Positions 10,149 to 18,508 of a stretch of 64,000 bases of DNA are shown one piece after another (the stretch's first letter is position 1; each line of letters opens with the position of its first letter). The notes under the pieces were generated by a model that was not told where the DNA came from, did not search any database, and was given only the letters and a program-made list of their open reading frames with translations. The stretch covers positions 34,162 to 98,161 of the forward strand of contig LXQE01000160.1 of NCBI GenBank assembly GCA_003326195.1. Reading direction: 5' to 3'. The position numbers were made by a program, and so were the translations under genes. The stretch comes from Nostoc punctiforme NIES-2108 (GTDB taxonomy: Bacteria; Cyanobacteriota; Cyanobacteriia; Cyanobacteriales; Nostocaceae).

Positions 10149-10706
10149 TTAATCTAACTCCCGACGGCCTTCCAACGCCCTCGCCAAAGTAACTTCATCT
10201 GCGTACTCCAAATCGCCACCTACAGGTAAACCAAAAGCAATCCGTGTCACCTTGGTAAATGGTTTCAATAGCTGACCGATATACAGGGTTGTTGTCTCCC
10301 CTTCTACACTCGGACTAATTGCCAGAATTACTTCTTGAGGTTTTTGCTGACTCACCCGGCGCTGCAAAGCTAGTATAGTCAACTGATCTGGGCCAATTCC
10401 ATCAATTGGCGAAATCACCCCGCCCAAAACGTGATACTTGCCTTTGTATTCGCGGGTTTTTTCTAGCGCAATCACATCGCGAGGATCTGCAACAACACAG
10501 ATAGTGTTATTGTCACGGTTGGCATTGCGGCAAATTTCACAAACAGGTTCAGCAGATAAGTGAAAGCAAACAGAACACAAGCCTATCTGTTTTTTTGCCT
10601 CAACTAAAGCTTGTGCCAAAGCTTCTACTTCTGCTTCTGGTCGCTTCAAAATATGCAAAGCCAGTCGTTGGGCACTTTTGGGACCAACTCCCGGTAGGCG
10701 TTGCAA
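10149..10706 (-). CDS. recR: Recombination mediator protein RecR
   Basis: RecR works with RecF/RecO to load RecA at gaps. The helix-hairpin-helix QRLPGVGPKSAQRLA, the C4 zinc finger (CSVC...CEIC) and the Toprim motif around CVVADPRD are all present. The coordinates use the TTG at 10704-10706, giving 185 residues. Thirteen further in-frame codons upstream (VYARPLARLIEQL) match the conserved RecR N-terminus and would give the usual length of about 198. However, the codon at the normal start position is GTT, and no ATG, GTG or TTG occurs before the upstream TGA. The protein is certain; the start is unsettled. Confidence 0.93.
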   Translation of the reverse strand: MQRLPGVGPKSAQRLALHILKRPEAEVEALAQALVEAKKQIGLCSVCFHLSAEPVCEICRNANRDNNTICVVADPRDVIALEKTREYKGKYHVLGGVISPIDGIGPDQLTILALQRRVSQQKPQEVILAISPSVEGETTTLYIGQLLKPFTKVTRIAFGLPVGGDLEYADEVTLARALEGRRELD

Positions 10707-10771
10707 TTGTTCAATTAACCGTGCTAAAGGGCGTGCGTAAACCGTTGTCTTGTCTCCAGAATGTTTTCACT

Positions 10772-10915
10772 TTAACTATGATGACATTTTTTGAGTACTT
10801 CCATCAGGCGCAACACTTCCAACTCGCGATCGCTAAGTTCTGGATTTTGCAGCCACTCAGGATATAGGGTTGTTTGCTGTGAACTGCCCAAATCGCTTTC
10901 ATTCTTAGTTTTCAA
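10772..10915 (-). CDS. Possible small protein or gene remnant
   Basis: A 47-codon frame with a TTG start lies between recR and the aldo/keto reductase gene on the same strand, in the same frame as the reductase stop. Its C-terminal half, with PEWLQNPELSDRELEVLRL, looks like real protein and resembles the start of a helix-turn-helix (LSxRELEVL), but it is too short to be a regulator. It may be a small gene or a remnant. There is no clear ribosome binding site. Confidence 0.25.
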   Translation of the reverse strand: MKTKNESDLGSSQQTTLYPEWLQNPELSDRELEVLRLMEVLKKCHHS

Positions 10916-10933
10916 ACACGCCCTAGCTAAAAC

Positions 10934-11971
10934 TTATCCTAACCACTCAGGATTTTTGGCTGTACTATCAAATTGGTTAGTAGTTTTAAACAGTTCATAC
11001 TGACCTTTGAAAGCAGCTTGGCGAGTCCGATTCAGTAATGCTCTAACTTGTTCCTGGCTCATGGGTGTAAAAGTACGTACTGCCTCGAAAGCCTGGTTTA
11101 AGATGGGCATACTTTCAATGCCTGTAATCACTGTTGAAGTTGGCAGATTCATTGCGTAATGCAGACATTCGATAGGTTTGACCACATTGCTTTTGAGAAT
11201 GTTTTGGTCGCCCATAGATTTCATCCCCAATACAGCAATTCCGTCTTGAACCAGTCTGGGTAAAACTTGCCTCTCAAAACTGCGGAAATGGGCATCCATA
11301 ACATTTAACGGCATCTGCACTGCATCAAAACGGAAGTTGTTTTGATTGGCAACTTCCAACATTCTCAGGTGTACCAAAGGGTCTTTGTGTCCAGTAAAGC
11401 CTATGTAGCGAATCTTGCCAGCTTTTTGTGCTTCCACAACTGCTTCCATCGCACCACCAGGGGCAAAAATGCGGTCTGGGTCTTCCATGCGAATGACTTC
11501 ATGATGCTGCAACAAATCAATGTGGTCTGTTTGTAAACGTTTTAAAGATTCATCAATTTGTTTAGCAGCAGCCGCCTTTGTGCGACCGTCGATTTTAGTC
11601 ATCAGAAAAGCTTTTTGACGATAACCATTTTGCAGAGCTTTACCCATGCGAATTTCGCTACCTCCATTATGGTAATCCCAGCTATTGTCCATAAAATTAA
11701 TCCCGCGATCGAGAGCAGTACGGATTAGATTAATACCCTCTTGTTCATCTTTTGGTCTACCAATATGATGACCACCTAAACCAATTACAGATATTTGTTC
11801 TTTGGTGCGCCCTAGTTGCCTGTAGAGCATTTCACCTTTTTTAATCTGGAGTGGGGTAGACTGATTTTGCGCTAAAACCTGTTTGGTTAAACCTTGTAAA
11901 GCAAATACCCCGGCTCCACCTAAACCAGAAGCAGAAACTACCTTCAGTAAATTTCGTCTGCTAATATCCAC
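10934..11971 (-). CDS. Aldo/keto reductase with Tat-type signal
   Basis: 345 residues. The N-terminus MDISRRNLLKVVSASGLGG carries a twin-arginine-like motif followed by a hydrophobic stretch, suggesting export in folded form. The rest is an aldo/keto reductase barrel: GLGGHHIG, then catalytic-type residues in FMDNSWDYHNGG (Asp, Tyr), LMTKIDGR (Lys) and LLQHHEV (His). The family reduces aldehydes and ketones with NADPH. The substrate is unknown. It is followed on the same strand by the small frame and recR, probably by chance. Confidence 0.88.
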   Translation of the reverse strand: MDISRRNLLKVVSASGLGGAGVFALQGLTKQVLAQNQSTPLQIKKGEMLYRQLGRTKEQISVIGLGGHHIGRPKDEQEGINLIRTALDRGINFMDNSWDYHNGGSEIRMGKALQNGYRQKAFLMTKIDGRTKAAAAKQIDESLKRLQTDHIDLLQHHEVIRMEDPDRIFAPGGAMEAVVEAQKAGKIRYIGFTGHKDPLVHLRMLEVANQNNFRFDAVQMPLNVMDAHFRSFERQVLPRLVQDGIAVLGMKSMGDQNILKSNVVKPIECLHYAMNLPTSTVITGIESMPILNQAFEAVRTFTPMSQEQVRALLNRTRQAAFKGQYELFKTTNQFDSTAKNPEWLG

Positions 11972-12608
11972 AATTTTATCCTTTTGCCACAGTATGAGAA
12001 CTTGCCTTCATAGCTTTGCATGGAGCAAAGTTCGCTGCTTCTAACTGTTGAAGGATAAAAGCAGTGAGATAGAGATAGATTTTTGATAGAGCGAAGGTAA
12101 TAGAAAAATATTCCATCGCTGTGTAAGCACAGAATGCATTGGAGACATCGGCAGCAGAGGAAGAACCTGATATAGCATTTCCTGATATTGTTTCAGTGGT
12201 TCAAATGTCAACTCAAACACAATACCTTAGTCCGAAAGTTTTCTTTGAGAATTGTTTCTAAATCTTGGCAAATATTATTTGTATTGCTAAATATTACTGG
12301 CAAGATTTCTAAACATTTAGTGCGTGGTTCAGGAGTTGATAGAATCCAGAAAATTCCTTTAGAAAAATCGTAATTTTAAACTTGATTGCGATAATACATT
12401 TAGGTAACTCAAATCTGTTTATCCTAAACTATTAAACGCCGTGTGCAAACTTTCTCTCAGACCTAACCCCCAACCCCTTCCCTACAAAGGAAGGGGAGCA
12501 AGAATCAAAGCCTCTCTCCGTTTCGGGGAGAGGAATGGAAGTGGGGTTTCAAGAATAAGTTGCACATCGCGTTATTAAAGTTCCCCGTACTAAACATGAG
12601 TAGAGTCA
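11972..12608. other. Intergenic region, 637 bp, with a palindromic repeat near its 3' end
   Basis: This is the upstream region of both the reductase and the lipoxygenase genes. A short open frame at 12188-12373 has no codon signal and is not called. The only recognisable element is the CCTAACCCCC repeat at 12463-12545, listed separately. Confidence 0.5.
12463..12545. repeat. Dispersed palindromic repeat of the CCTAACCCCCAACCCC type
   Basis: Two hairpins in tandem: CCCCTTCC...GGAAGGGG and CCTCTCC...GGAGAGG, framed by CCTAACCCCC on the left and GTGGGGTT on the right. A relative of this element lies inside the cobG reading frame at about 22258-22345. It is typical of mobile palindromic repeats in filamentous cyanobacteria. 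Confidence 0.6.
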
Positions 12609-14501
12609 ATGACTGCTTCATCACCAGAAAATTCAATTAGCTCATCAAGTACTCATACTTTAGACATAGCTAGGCAAGAGTATCAATATAACTACACCCA
12701 TATTCCATCTATTGCGATGCTAGATCGGCTTTCTATTGCCGAAGAGTTCGCTACTAACTGGTATTTTTTATTAGCCCAGCAGTTACGAGTTGTGTTTATT
12801 AATACCTTGATTGTCAACAGAGGCAATCAAGGTTCTAAATCGATTCGTGATGATGTCGAAAGGTTTATTTTAGAAGCCTTTCTCAAGGGAGCAGTACCAG
12901 TAAAAATCAGTATTCTGGCAAGAATCCTGCAAATTATCCCTCAGTTTTTGCTCAAAAGCATATCTCAGGATGTTAGAGAACTCGACGATCTTTTTTATTC
13001 TATTCTGAAAGAAAACGGACTTGTAATCCTCAGAGATGCCCTAAATAGGATAATTAACCTTCTATATGAAGGACAACCTACAGGACATGCAACCAGTCTC
13101 AAGGACTACGAAAATTTGTTTCCGGTGATTGGTGTGCCAGCGATCGCTAAAACTTACCAAGAAGACGAAGTATTTGCTTACATGCGAGTGGCTGGCTACA
13201 ATCCCGTCACGATCGCGCGAGTAACGACTCCAGGCGATCGCTTCCCAGTCACAGACGAACATTACCAAGGCGTGATGGGAACTGACGATTCATTAGCAGC
13301 AGCCGGACTTGAAGGCAGACTCTACTTAGCTGACTATAAAATTTTAGATGGTGCGGTCAACGGTACATTCCCACACGAGCAAAAATATCTCTATGCTCCC
13401 CTAGCACTGTTTGCCTTACCCAAAGGCTCAGACCCCACCCGTTTATTGCGTCCGATAGCCATTCAATGCGGTCAAACACCAGACCCAGATTATCCAATTG
13501 TTACCCCTAACTGCAGTAAATACTCTTGGCTTTTTGCCAAAACAGTAGTCCAAATAGCAGATGCCAACTACCACGAAGCTGTTACTCATCTAGCAAGAAC
13601 TCACCTGTTTGTTGGTGTTTTTGCGATCGCCACCGCAAGACAACTGCCACTCACCCATCCCCTAAGAATTCTACTGCACCCGCATTTTGACAGCACTTTA
13701 GCAATTAACGATGCTGCTCAACGGATTCTCATAGCTCCAGGCGGTGGTGTCGATAGATTACTCTCATCATCAATCGATAACTCTCGCGTTTTAGCAGTGC
13801 TAGGCTTACAAAGCTATGGTTTTAACAGTGCCATCTTACCTAAGCAATTCCAACAGCGTGGTGTAGACGATCCCAACCTCTTGCCTGTTTATCCTTACCG
13901 GGATGATGCACTATTAGTCTGGGATGCCATTCATCAATGGGTTTCAGACTACCTAAACCTTTACTACACCACCGATGAAGACATTCAAAAAGACAGAGCA
14001 TTGCAAGCGTGGGCAGCCGAAATCCCAGCTTACGATGGTGGTCGCATTCCCGATTTTGGCGAAGATGGAGGCATCAAAACGCGCAATTATCTAATTGATG
14101 CCACTACGCTGATTATTTTCACTGCCAGCGCCCAACACGCTGCGGTTAACTTTCCGCAAAAAGATTTTATGGGCTACGCCGCAGCGATTCCAATGGCAGG
14201 TTATTTACCAGCCTCAACTCTCAAAAGAGAAGTTACTGAGCAAGACTACCTTAATTTGCTCCCTCCGTTAGATCAGGCGCAACGGCAATACAACCTACTC
14301 AGCTTATTGGGGTCTGTGTATTACAACAAGCTGGGTGATTATCAGCAAGGATACTTTACAGACCAGAAAGTAAAACCATTGCTACAAGCATTCCAGAGTA
14401 ATCTTCAGCAGGTAGAAGATACGATCAAGCAACGTAATTTGCGCCGTCCATCCTATGAGTATCTACTTCCTTCTAAAATTCCTCAGAGCATCAATATCTG
14501 A
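12609..14501 (+). CDS. Lipoxygenase family protein
   Basis: A 630-residue single-domain lipoxygenase without an N-terminal PLAT domain. It would insert O2 into a polyunsaturated fatty acid to give a hydroperoxide. The non-heme iron ligands are all present at the expected spacing: H322 and H327 in YHEAVTHLARTH, H510 and N514 in SAQHAAVNFPQ, and the C-terminal Ile630 carboxylate. The preceding SWLFAKTVVQIAD segment is also typical. Regiospecificity cannot be predicted safely. A P450 gene follows 79 bp downstream on the same strand across a heptamer repeat, suggesting a two-step oxylipin route (inference). Confidence 0.93.
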   Translation: MTASSPENSISSSSTHTLDIARQEYQYNYTHIPSIAMLDRLSIAEEFATNWYFLLAQQLRVVFINTLIVNRGNQGSKSIRDDVERFILEAFLKGAVPVKISILARILQIIPQFLLKSISQDVRELDDLFYSILKENGLVILRDALNRIINLLYEGQPTGHATSLKDYENLFPVIGVPAIAKTYQEDEVFAYMRVAGYNPVTIARVTTPGDRFPVTDEHYQGVMGTDDSLAAAGLEGRLYLADYKILDGAVNGTFPHEQKYLYAPLALFALPKGSDPTRLLRPIAIQCGQTPDPDYPIVTPNCSKYSWLFAKTVVQIADANYHEAVTHLARTHLFVGVFAIATARQLPLTHPLRILLHPHFDSTLAINDAAQRILIAPGGGVDRLLSSSIDNSRVLAVLGLQSYGFNSAILPKQFQQRGVDDPNLLPVYPYRDDALLVWDAIHQWVSDYLNLYYTTDEDIQKDRALQAWAAEIPAYDGGRIPDFGEDGGIKTRNYLIDATTLIIFTASAQHAAVNFPQKDFMGYAAAIPMAGYLPASTLKREVTEQDYLNLLPPLDQAQRQYNLLSLLGSVYYNKLGDYQQGYFTDQKVKPLLQAFQSNLQQVEDTIKQRNLRRPSYEYLLPSKIPQSINI

Positions 14502-14518
14502 ATTAGGGACAAATAACT

Positions 14519-14568
14519 AATGACAAATGACCAATGACAAATGACAAATGACAAATGACAAATGACTC
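14519..14568. repeat. Heptameric short tandem repeat (ATGACAA)n
   Basis: About seven copies of ATGACAA/ATGACCA sit between the lipoxygenase and P450 genes. Such STRRs are typical of Nostoc-like genomes. Similar tracts of TGACC/TGACT units lie at 45521-45570 and 53436-53534. Confidence 0.8.
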
Positions 14569-14580
14569 AAAATAAATACT

Positions 14581-15930
14581 ATGACACTTAAAGATAAAGT
14601 CCTCAAAGGTCACGATCGCCAGCTTTGGCTTGCACCTATACTAGCCAAAGTAGGTTACGACACTGCGATCGGCAAGTTTCTCCGCTTGATTTTTTATTAC
14701 ATGGATGCGTCAATCATGCTCAACGCATGGCGGGACTTTCTTTACATCCGTAAAGACAATATTGGAGACAAGTATTTTGCAGTAGATCAAGCAATTATGC
14801 ATTCCTCTCACTCGCAGGTGAGAGAATTAATGCAAACCCAACCACAACTGCGAGGAAATGATTTAGGCATCATCAGAATATTAGCTCCTAGCTATCTGTT
14901 GGATAATCCTCTGAGTTTAGGAACCAACGGTAACGAACACACAGGACTACGTACTGTAATCTTACAAGCCTTACCAGAACCGTCTCAAAAAATAGACTTT
15001 TTAGGGAATCTAGTTGAGCAAAGGTTGTTAGAAGCTGCTAAACAAGGCAAATTACACATCGGCAACGATTTGCCAAAGATTATGCTGTCGATTTTGCACC
15101 AACTAGTTTTTCAAATATCTTTATCTGAAGAAGAAATCACAGCATCCAATAGTTACATTAAAGGCTTGGCTCTTGCATCCTTGCCTAATTTTATCAGCAA
15201 GTATCTGCTGGCAATATTAACAGCGCCAAAAATTCGGCATCGTCAATATTTAACTAACCGATATAAACAATCAGCTAAATGGGCATCTTACTTTGAAACA
15301 GGCGCTCAGTATCAGTTGAACGAACACCAAATCGCTAATACCCTTTTTGATATGATTCATATCGCTGGTACTGCCGGCACGAGTGCGCTTTTAGGATCTG
15401 TGATTGGTGTTCTTTGCTTAGATAATACTCTCAGAAATGATGTAGTGTCAGAAGTGAATGCAGTCTGGAATGGTAAGAAAACTTTAGACTCAGACGCTCT
15501 AGAACGGTCAACACTTCTCAATCAAGTGATTTTGGAAACAGCTCGTCTCTATCCACCTGTGCGATTTGTTAGCCAACTGACCACTGAAGCCGGTGAAGTC
15601 GAGATTGGAGAACAAAAATGTCCATTCCAAAAAGGTACTCGCTTGCTTGGCTCTATTCTTACAGCTAATCGGGATACCAATAGATACCAAAATCCAGATG
15701 ATTTTGATCTAACACGGGATTTTTCAGATATCTTATCTTGGAACGGCGAAGGGCATGAACGAGCCTGTCCTGGTACATCATTATCAATTGGCTTTATCAA
15801 AATTTTCTGTTTACATCTGTTTCACAACTATCAATGGGACTCAATTACAGAAGTCAAGTGGGATTTTGAAAAAGTGACTGCCGTTACTCCTAATAATTTA
15901 GTACTACAAGGTTTTGCTCAACGACTGTGA
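14581..15930 (+). CDS. Divergent cytochrome P450 paired with the lipoxygenase
   Basis: A 449-residue P450-like protein. The K-helix ExxR is E319-R322 (ETARLYPPVR), and the heme-thiolate cysteine is C396 in NGEGHERACPG. Two landmarks deviate: the first Phe and the Gly of FxxGx[RH]xCxG are not conserved, and the I-helix reads AGTAGTSA (about 262-269), without the acidic-Thr pair used for O2 activation. Loss of that pair is known in P450s that rearrange hydroperoxides rather than activate O2, such as the CYP74 family. With a lipoxygenase next door, a hydroperoxide lyase, allene oxide synthase or epoxyalcohol synthase-like role is plausible, but inferred. No membrane anchor is apparent. Confidence 0.85.
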   Translation: MTLKDKVLKGHDRQLWLAPILAKVGYDTAIGKFLRLIFYYMDASIMLNAWRDFLYIRKDNIGDKYFAVDQAIMHSSHSQVRELMQTQPQLRGNDLGIIRILAPSYLLDNPLSLGTNGNEHTGLRTVILQALPEPSQKIDFLGNLVEQRLLEAAKQGKLHIGNDLPKIMLSILHQLVFQISLSEEEITASNSYIKGLALASLPNFISKYLLAILTAPKIRHRQYLTNRYKQSAKWASYFETGAQYQLNEHQIANTLFDMIHIAGTAGTSALLGSVIGVLCLDNTLRNDVVSEVNAVWNGKKTLDSDALERSTLLNQVILETARLYPPVRFVSQLTTEAGEVEIGEQKCPFQKGTRLLGSILTANRDTNRYQNPDDFDLTRDFSDILSWNGEGHERACPGTSLSIGFIKIFCLHLFHNYQWDSITEVKWDFEKVTAVTPNNLVLQGFAQRL

Positions 15931-16095
15931 GTAAGAGACTTCAAGTAGGGGCGCACAGGGAGCATCTCACCTTTGCAAATATACCAGACGATTAGAAATC
16001 GCTAGGGCAAACGTGTTTTTACTCATCTTTTCTCTGACTCGGTTCGTTAAAAATTTAGGTATTCTTTTAGCTGAAAGGAAGTAATTACAAATTAT

Positions 16096-16656
16096 ATGGC
16101 TGAATTAGTTGAAAAAAAGCAACTTAATAATATTGCAACCTGGATGATTCCAATTAAAGAAACAAACTTACCATCTGTCCTTAAAGGTGTATTTTTTATG
16201 GATGGCAATCCACTGCCAGATACTTGCATTACTATGTACAATTTAGAATGGGATATACAGAATAAAGCTTTGCTTTTACCGATATTTGCCCCGTTACAGT
16301 GGACTTTTCATGACTCGATTGCTGGCTGGATATTACTACGTTCAATTCAATGGTTTAGAGTAAGTTACAAAATTCAGTTTGAAGATGAAGCTTTGCAACA
16401 AGCTCAAGTCACACCTGTTTTTCTAGGAATATCAGTTCCAAAATCGATTGTTAGTTTCACAATGTCCCAAGACAACAATTCTCTCAATGGAGATATTTGG
16501 CACAGAAATAACGTTTGGTTTAGCGGACTTTCTCGGGCTGGTGAGTATACTCTCCGTAGGGTTGTTGATAAAGATGGTTGTTATACTCCTGCTTTTAACG
16601 ATATGCTTACCAGAGTACAAAATGAATGTTTAGTAATTGGACGCCACTCAAATTGA
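16096..16656 (+). CDS. Unrecognised protein downstream of the lipoxygenase-P450 pair
   Basis: A 186-residue protein that I do not recognise. It has no signal peptide, membrane segment or cysteine-rich motif. It is rich in aromatic residues and beta-type patterning (WTFHDSIAGWILLRSIQWFRVSYKIQFEDE), as in small ligand-binding or jelly-roll-like folds. It begins about 165 bp after the P450 stop on the same strand, so it may belong to the same cluster. AGGAAG about 15 bp upstream is a weak, rather distant ribosome binding site. Confidence 0.7.
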   Translation: MAELVEKKQLNNIATWMIPIKETNLPSVLKGVFFMDGNPLPDTCITMYNLEWDIQNKALLLPIFAPLQWTFHDSIAGWILLRSIQWFRVSYKIQFEDEALQQAQVTPVFLGISVPKSIVSFTMSQDNNSLNGDIWHRNNVWFSGLSRAGEYTLRRVVDKDGCYTPAFNDMLTRVQNECLVIGRHSN

Positions 16657-16712
16657 TTCGGCTTAGGTTAGTCAGCTAAAGCTTAGAATCTTATTACACT
16701 CCATCGCTAACT

Positions 16713-17447
16713 TTAAATAGAGATTTTATTCTTTTTTGATTTCTGTTTTTGCCGATCTGAAATTGCATTTTTTGTACTCAAAATTCCCAAAGCCAGCAAC
16801 CCGAATATGACAGAGGGTTCTGGAACAGAATTAACTCGACGGAATTCGATGGGTGTGGCCACAAGTAAATTGCCTTTCTTGTCAAAAATTTTGTCTAAGG
16901 AGTCGATGCTACTTTGCTCAATAGTTATATCAGAAACTACTTTGAAGCCATTATTTGTTATACAGCCATTGGGAGCGTTATTCCCAATGTAGCTGTTCTG
17001 CTCCCAAAATAATTGCAGATTACAGGTGTTTTTCTCAACATTGTTAATACTAAGCTGTGGCCTAGACTGAGAGTGATTGCATAACCCGCGTACAGTATTT
17101 TCATTTAAAAAGCTGCTAATACTTAGATTCACAGCCGAATTTGCTTGATTAAAAGAATAAAGGCGTAGCCGCTCAAAACCTGGGCTTTCTTGCTCTAGAT
17201 AAACGTTCTGTGTTTCAGCCAGAGAATTAGTACCATCCAGTTGTACACTACAACTTGATATAGTAATTAATGGCACAGAGGGGCTACTAGCAACCTGTTG
17301 AGCATTATCAAAAAAACCAGTGAACCACTGTGCTACTTGCTGAACCTGTATCTTAATTGGTGGCGCACTAGTATCAGCACGGCTTTGTTGAACAAATGAA
17401 AATGTAGTGACCAAGAATGTCAAAATTGATACTTTGAGTAAACGCAT
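16713..17447 (-). CDS. Secreted PEP-CTERM protein
   Basis: 244 residues with an N-terminal signal peptide (hydrophobic stretch ending near QSRADTSA) and a C-terminal sorting signal. The signal consists of VPEPS, a hydrophobic segment (VIFGLLALGIL) and a basic tail (RQKQKSKKNK). The middle contains paired cysteines and is predicted beta-rich. PEP-CTERM proteins are exported and processed by an exosortase, often into the extracellular matrix. Function unknown. It converges with the unknown gene at 16096-16656. Confidence 0.82.
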   Translation of the reverse strand: MRLLKVSILTFLVTTFSFVQQSRADTSAPPIKIQVQQVAQWFTGFFDNAQQVASSPSVPLITISSCSVQLDGTNSLAETQNVYLEQESPGFERLRLYSFNQANSAVNLSISSFLNENTVRGLCNHSQSRPQLSINNVEKNTCNLQLFWEQNSYIGNNAPNGCITNNGFKVVSDITIEQSSIDSLDKIFDKKGNLLVATPIEFRRVNSVPEPSVIFGLLALGILSTKNAISDRQKQKSKKNKISI

Positions 17448-17654
17448 AGAAGTTCGGATTCCAACAAGAGCAAATTACAGACTTATGGATAAATAATTTA
17501 CACCATCAAGCCCCATTTTCCGTCATGAAATAAATCTCTTAGCTGTTGGCTAATAACCCTCTTGTGTCATTTTCCAGATTAAGCAAGTAGTAAATAACTT
17601 AAATTATTCCAGATTAGCCACTCAGTTTAATTTTAAAGAGAACCTATAAAGTGG

Positions 17655-18152
17655 TTAGTTATTATAGGCGAATATCAAAAATTCAGTCCCTTCATAGATG
17701 AACTCTGCCATCTTGCACATACCCATCTTTTGATGTGCCTGAAGTGATGCTTTGTTGTTTGCATTGATGAACAGTATTCCTTCCCGCTTTGGTAGAAAAT
17801 CTTTCAACTTAGCAAACATTACCGCAGCAATACCTTGCCCACGCATAGTTTCATCAACACAAATGGGGCCATACAAGTAAGCATCTTTTGTACCAGGATA
17901 GGCTTGTAACATCATCTTTATAATTGGTAGATTAGCAGTTGTCTTTGACCAACTGAGTAAGAATCCTACAACTTGACCATTTTTTCGGGCTACAACGCTC
18001 GGCATTTGAGAGATAGTCATCATCACAGCCTCTGACTCAAGATGACCTAACAACATACCATCATGTTCTGCGTCATTGGCTTGGGCCAACTTGACGATTC
18101 CAGTAACATCATTGAGGCTGGCACGGTCAATCACTACATCATTGAGACACAT
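17655..18152 (-). CDS. GNAT family N-acetyltransferase
   Basis: 165 residues with the GNAT fold. The acetyl-CoA pyrophosphate-binding motif is ETMRGQGIAAVMFAKL (R/QxxGxG/A), preceded by the strand YLYGPICVDE. The C-terminal NANNKASLQAHQKMGMCK motif is also characteristic. Substrate unknown. It stands alone between the PEP-CTERM gene and a divergent kinase gene. Confidence 0.85.
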   Translation of the reverse strand: MCLNDVVIDRASLNDVTGIVKLAQANDAEHDGMLLGHLESEAVMMTISQMPSVVARKNGQVVGFLLSWSKTTANLPIIKMMLQAYPGTKDAYLYGPICVDETMRGQGIAAVMFAKLKDFLPKREGILFINANNKASLQAHQKMGMCKMAEFIYEGTEFLIFAYNN

Positions 18153-18508
18153 ACTTAGTTAATATAAATAGGAGAAAGACTTGGAGCAAAATAATTTTCT
18201 TTTAGAAGAATAACAGAGAATAATGCTTTGGGGAACGCATTGCAGAGGCAACTAAACGTTGTTTTCAGTAGCTTTTGATACTTCTATTTGGTTATATCAC
18301 CCTTGTATCTGACAAAAAATTCAAAGAGTCAAAGTTGCACCAAAGCAGCGATCGCTTGCAACAGGCAGTACACTGCTACTATGCTAAAACTTTCAAAGTG
18401 CGTAGGCGTAGCCCGCCGTAGGCATCGCTGTTTTTTCTACTAGTAAGAGTGCTTTTCTAATGGGAATACTTTATATATAGTAATTCCAACAAATAGAACT
18501 CCTGTAGT
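18153..18508. other. Intergenic region, 356 bp, with one dispersed 29-bp repeat
   Basis: Divergent promoter region of the GNAT and kinase genes. It contains one HIP1 site near 18348 and a copy of the GCGTAGGCGTAGCCC repeat at 18400-18428. Nothing else was recognised. Confidence 0.5.
18400..18428. repeat. 29-bp imperfect palindromic repeat GCGTAGGCGTAGCCCG...
   Basis: This element reads GCGTAGGCGTAGCCCGCC then GTAGGCATCGC, an imperfect palindrome. Related copies lie at 28783-28811 (opposite orientation), 50274-50302 and 50966-50994, all intergenic. It is a dispersed repeat of unknown function. Confidence 0.6.

Noticed and set aside
12188..12373. 61-codon open frame upstream of the lipoxygenase
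   Set aside because: No ribosome binding site, no codon signal, AT-rich intergenic context.
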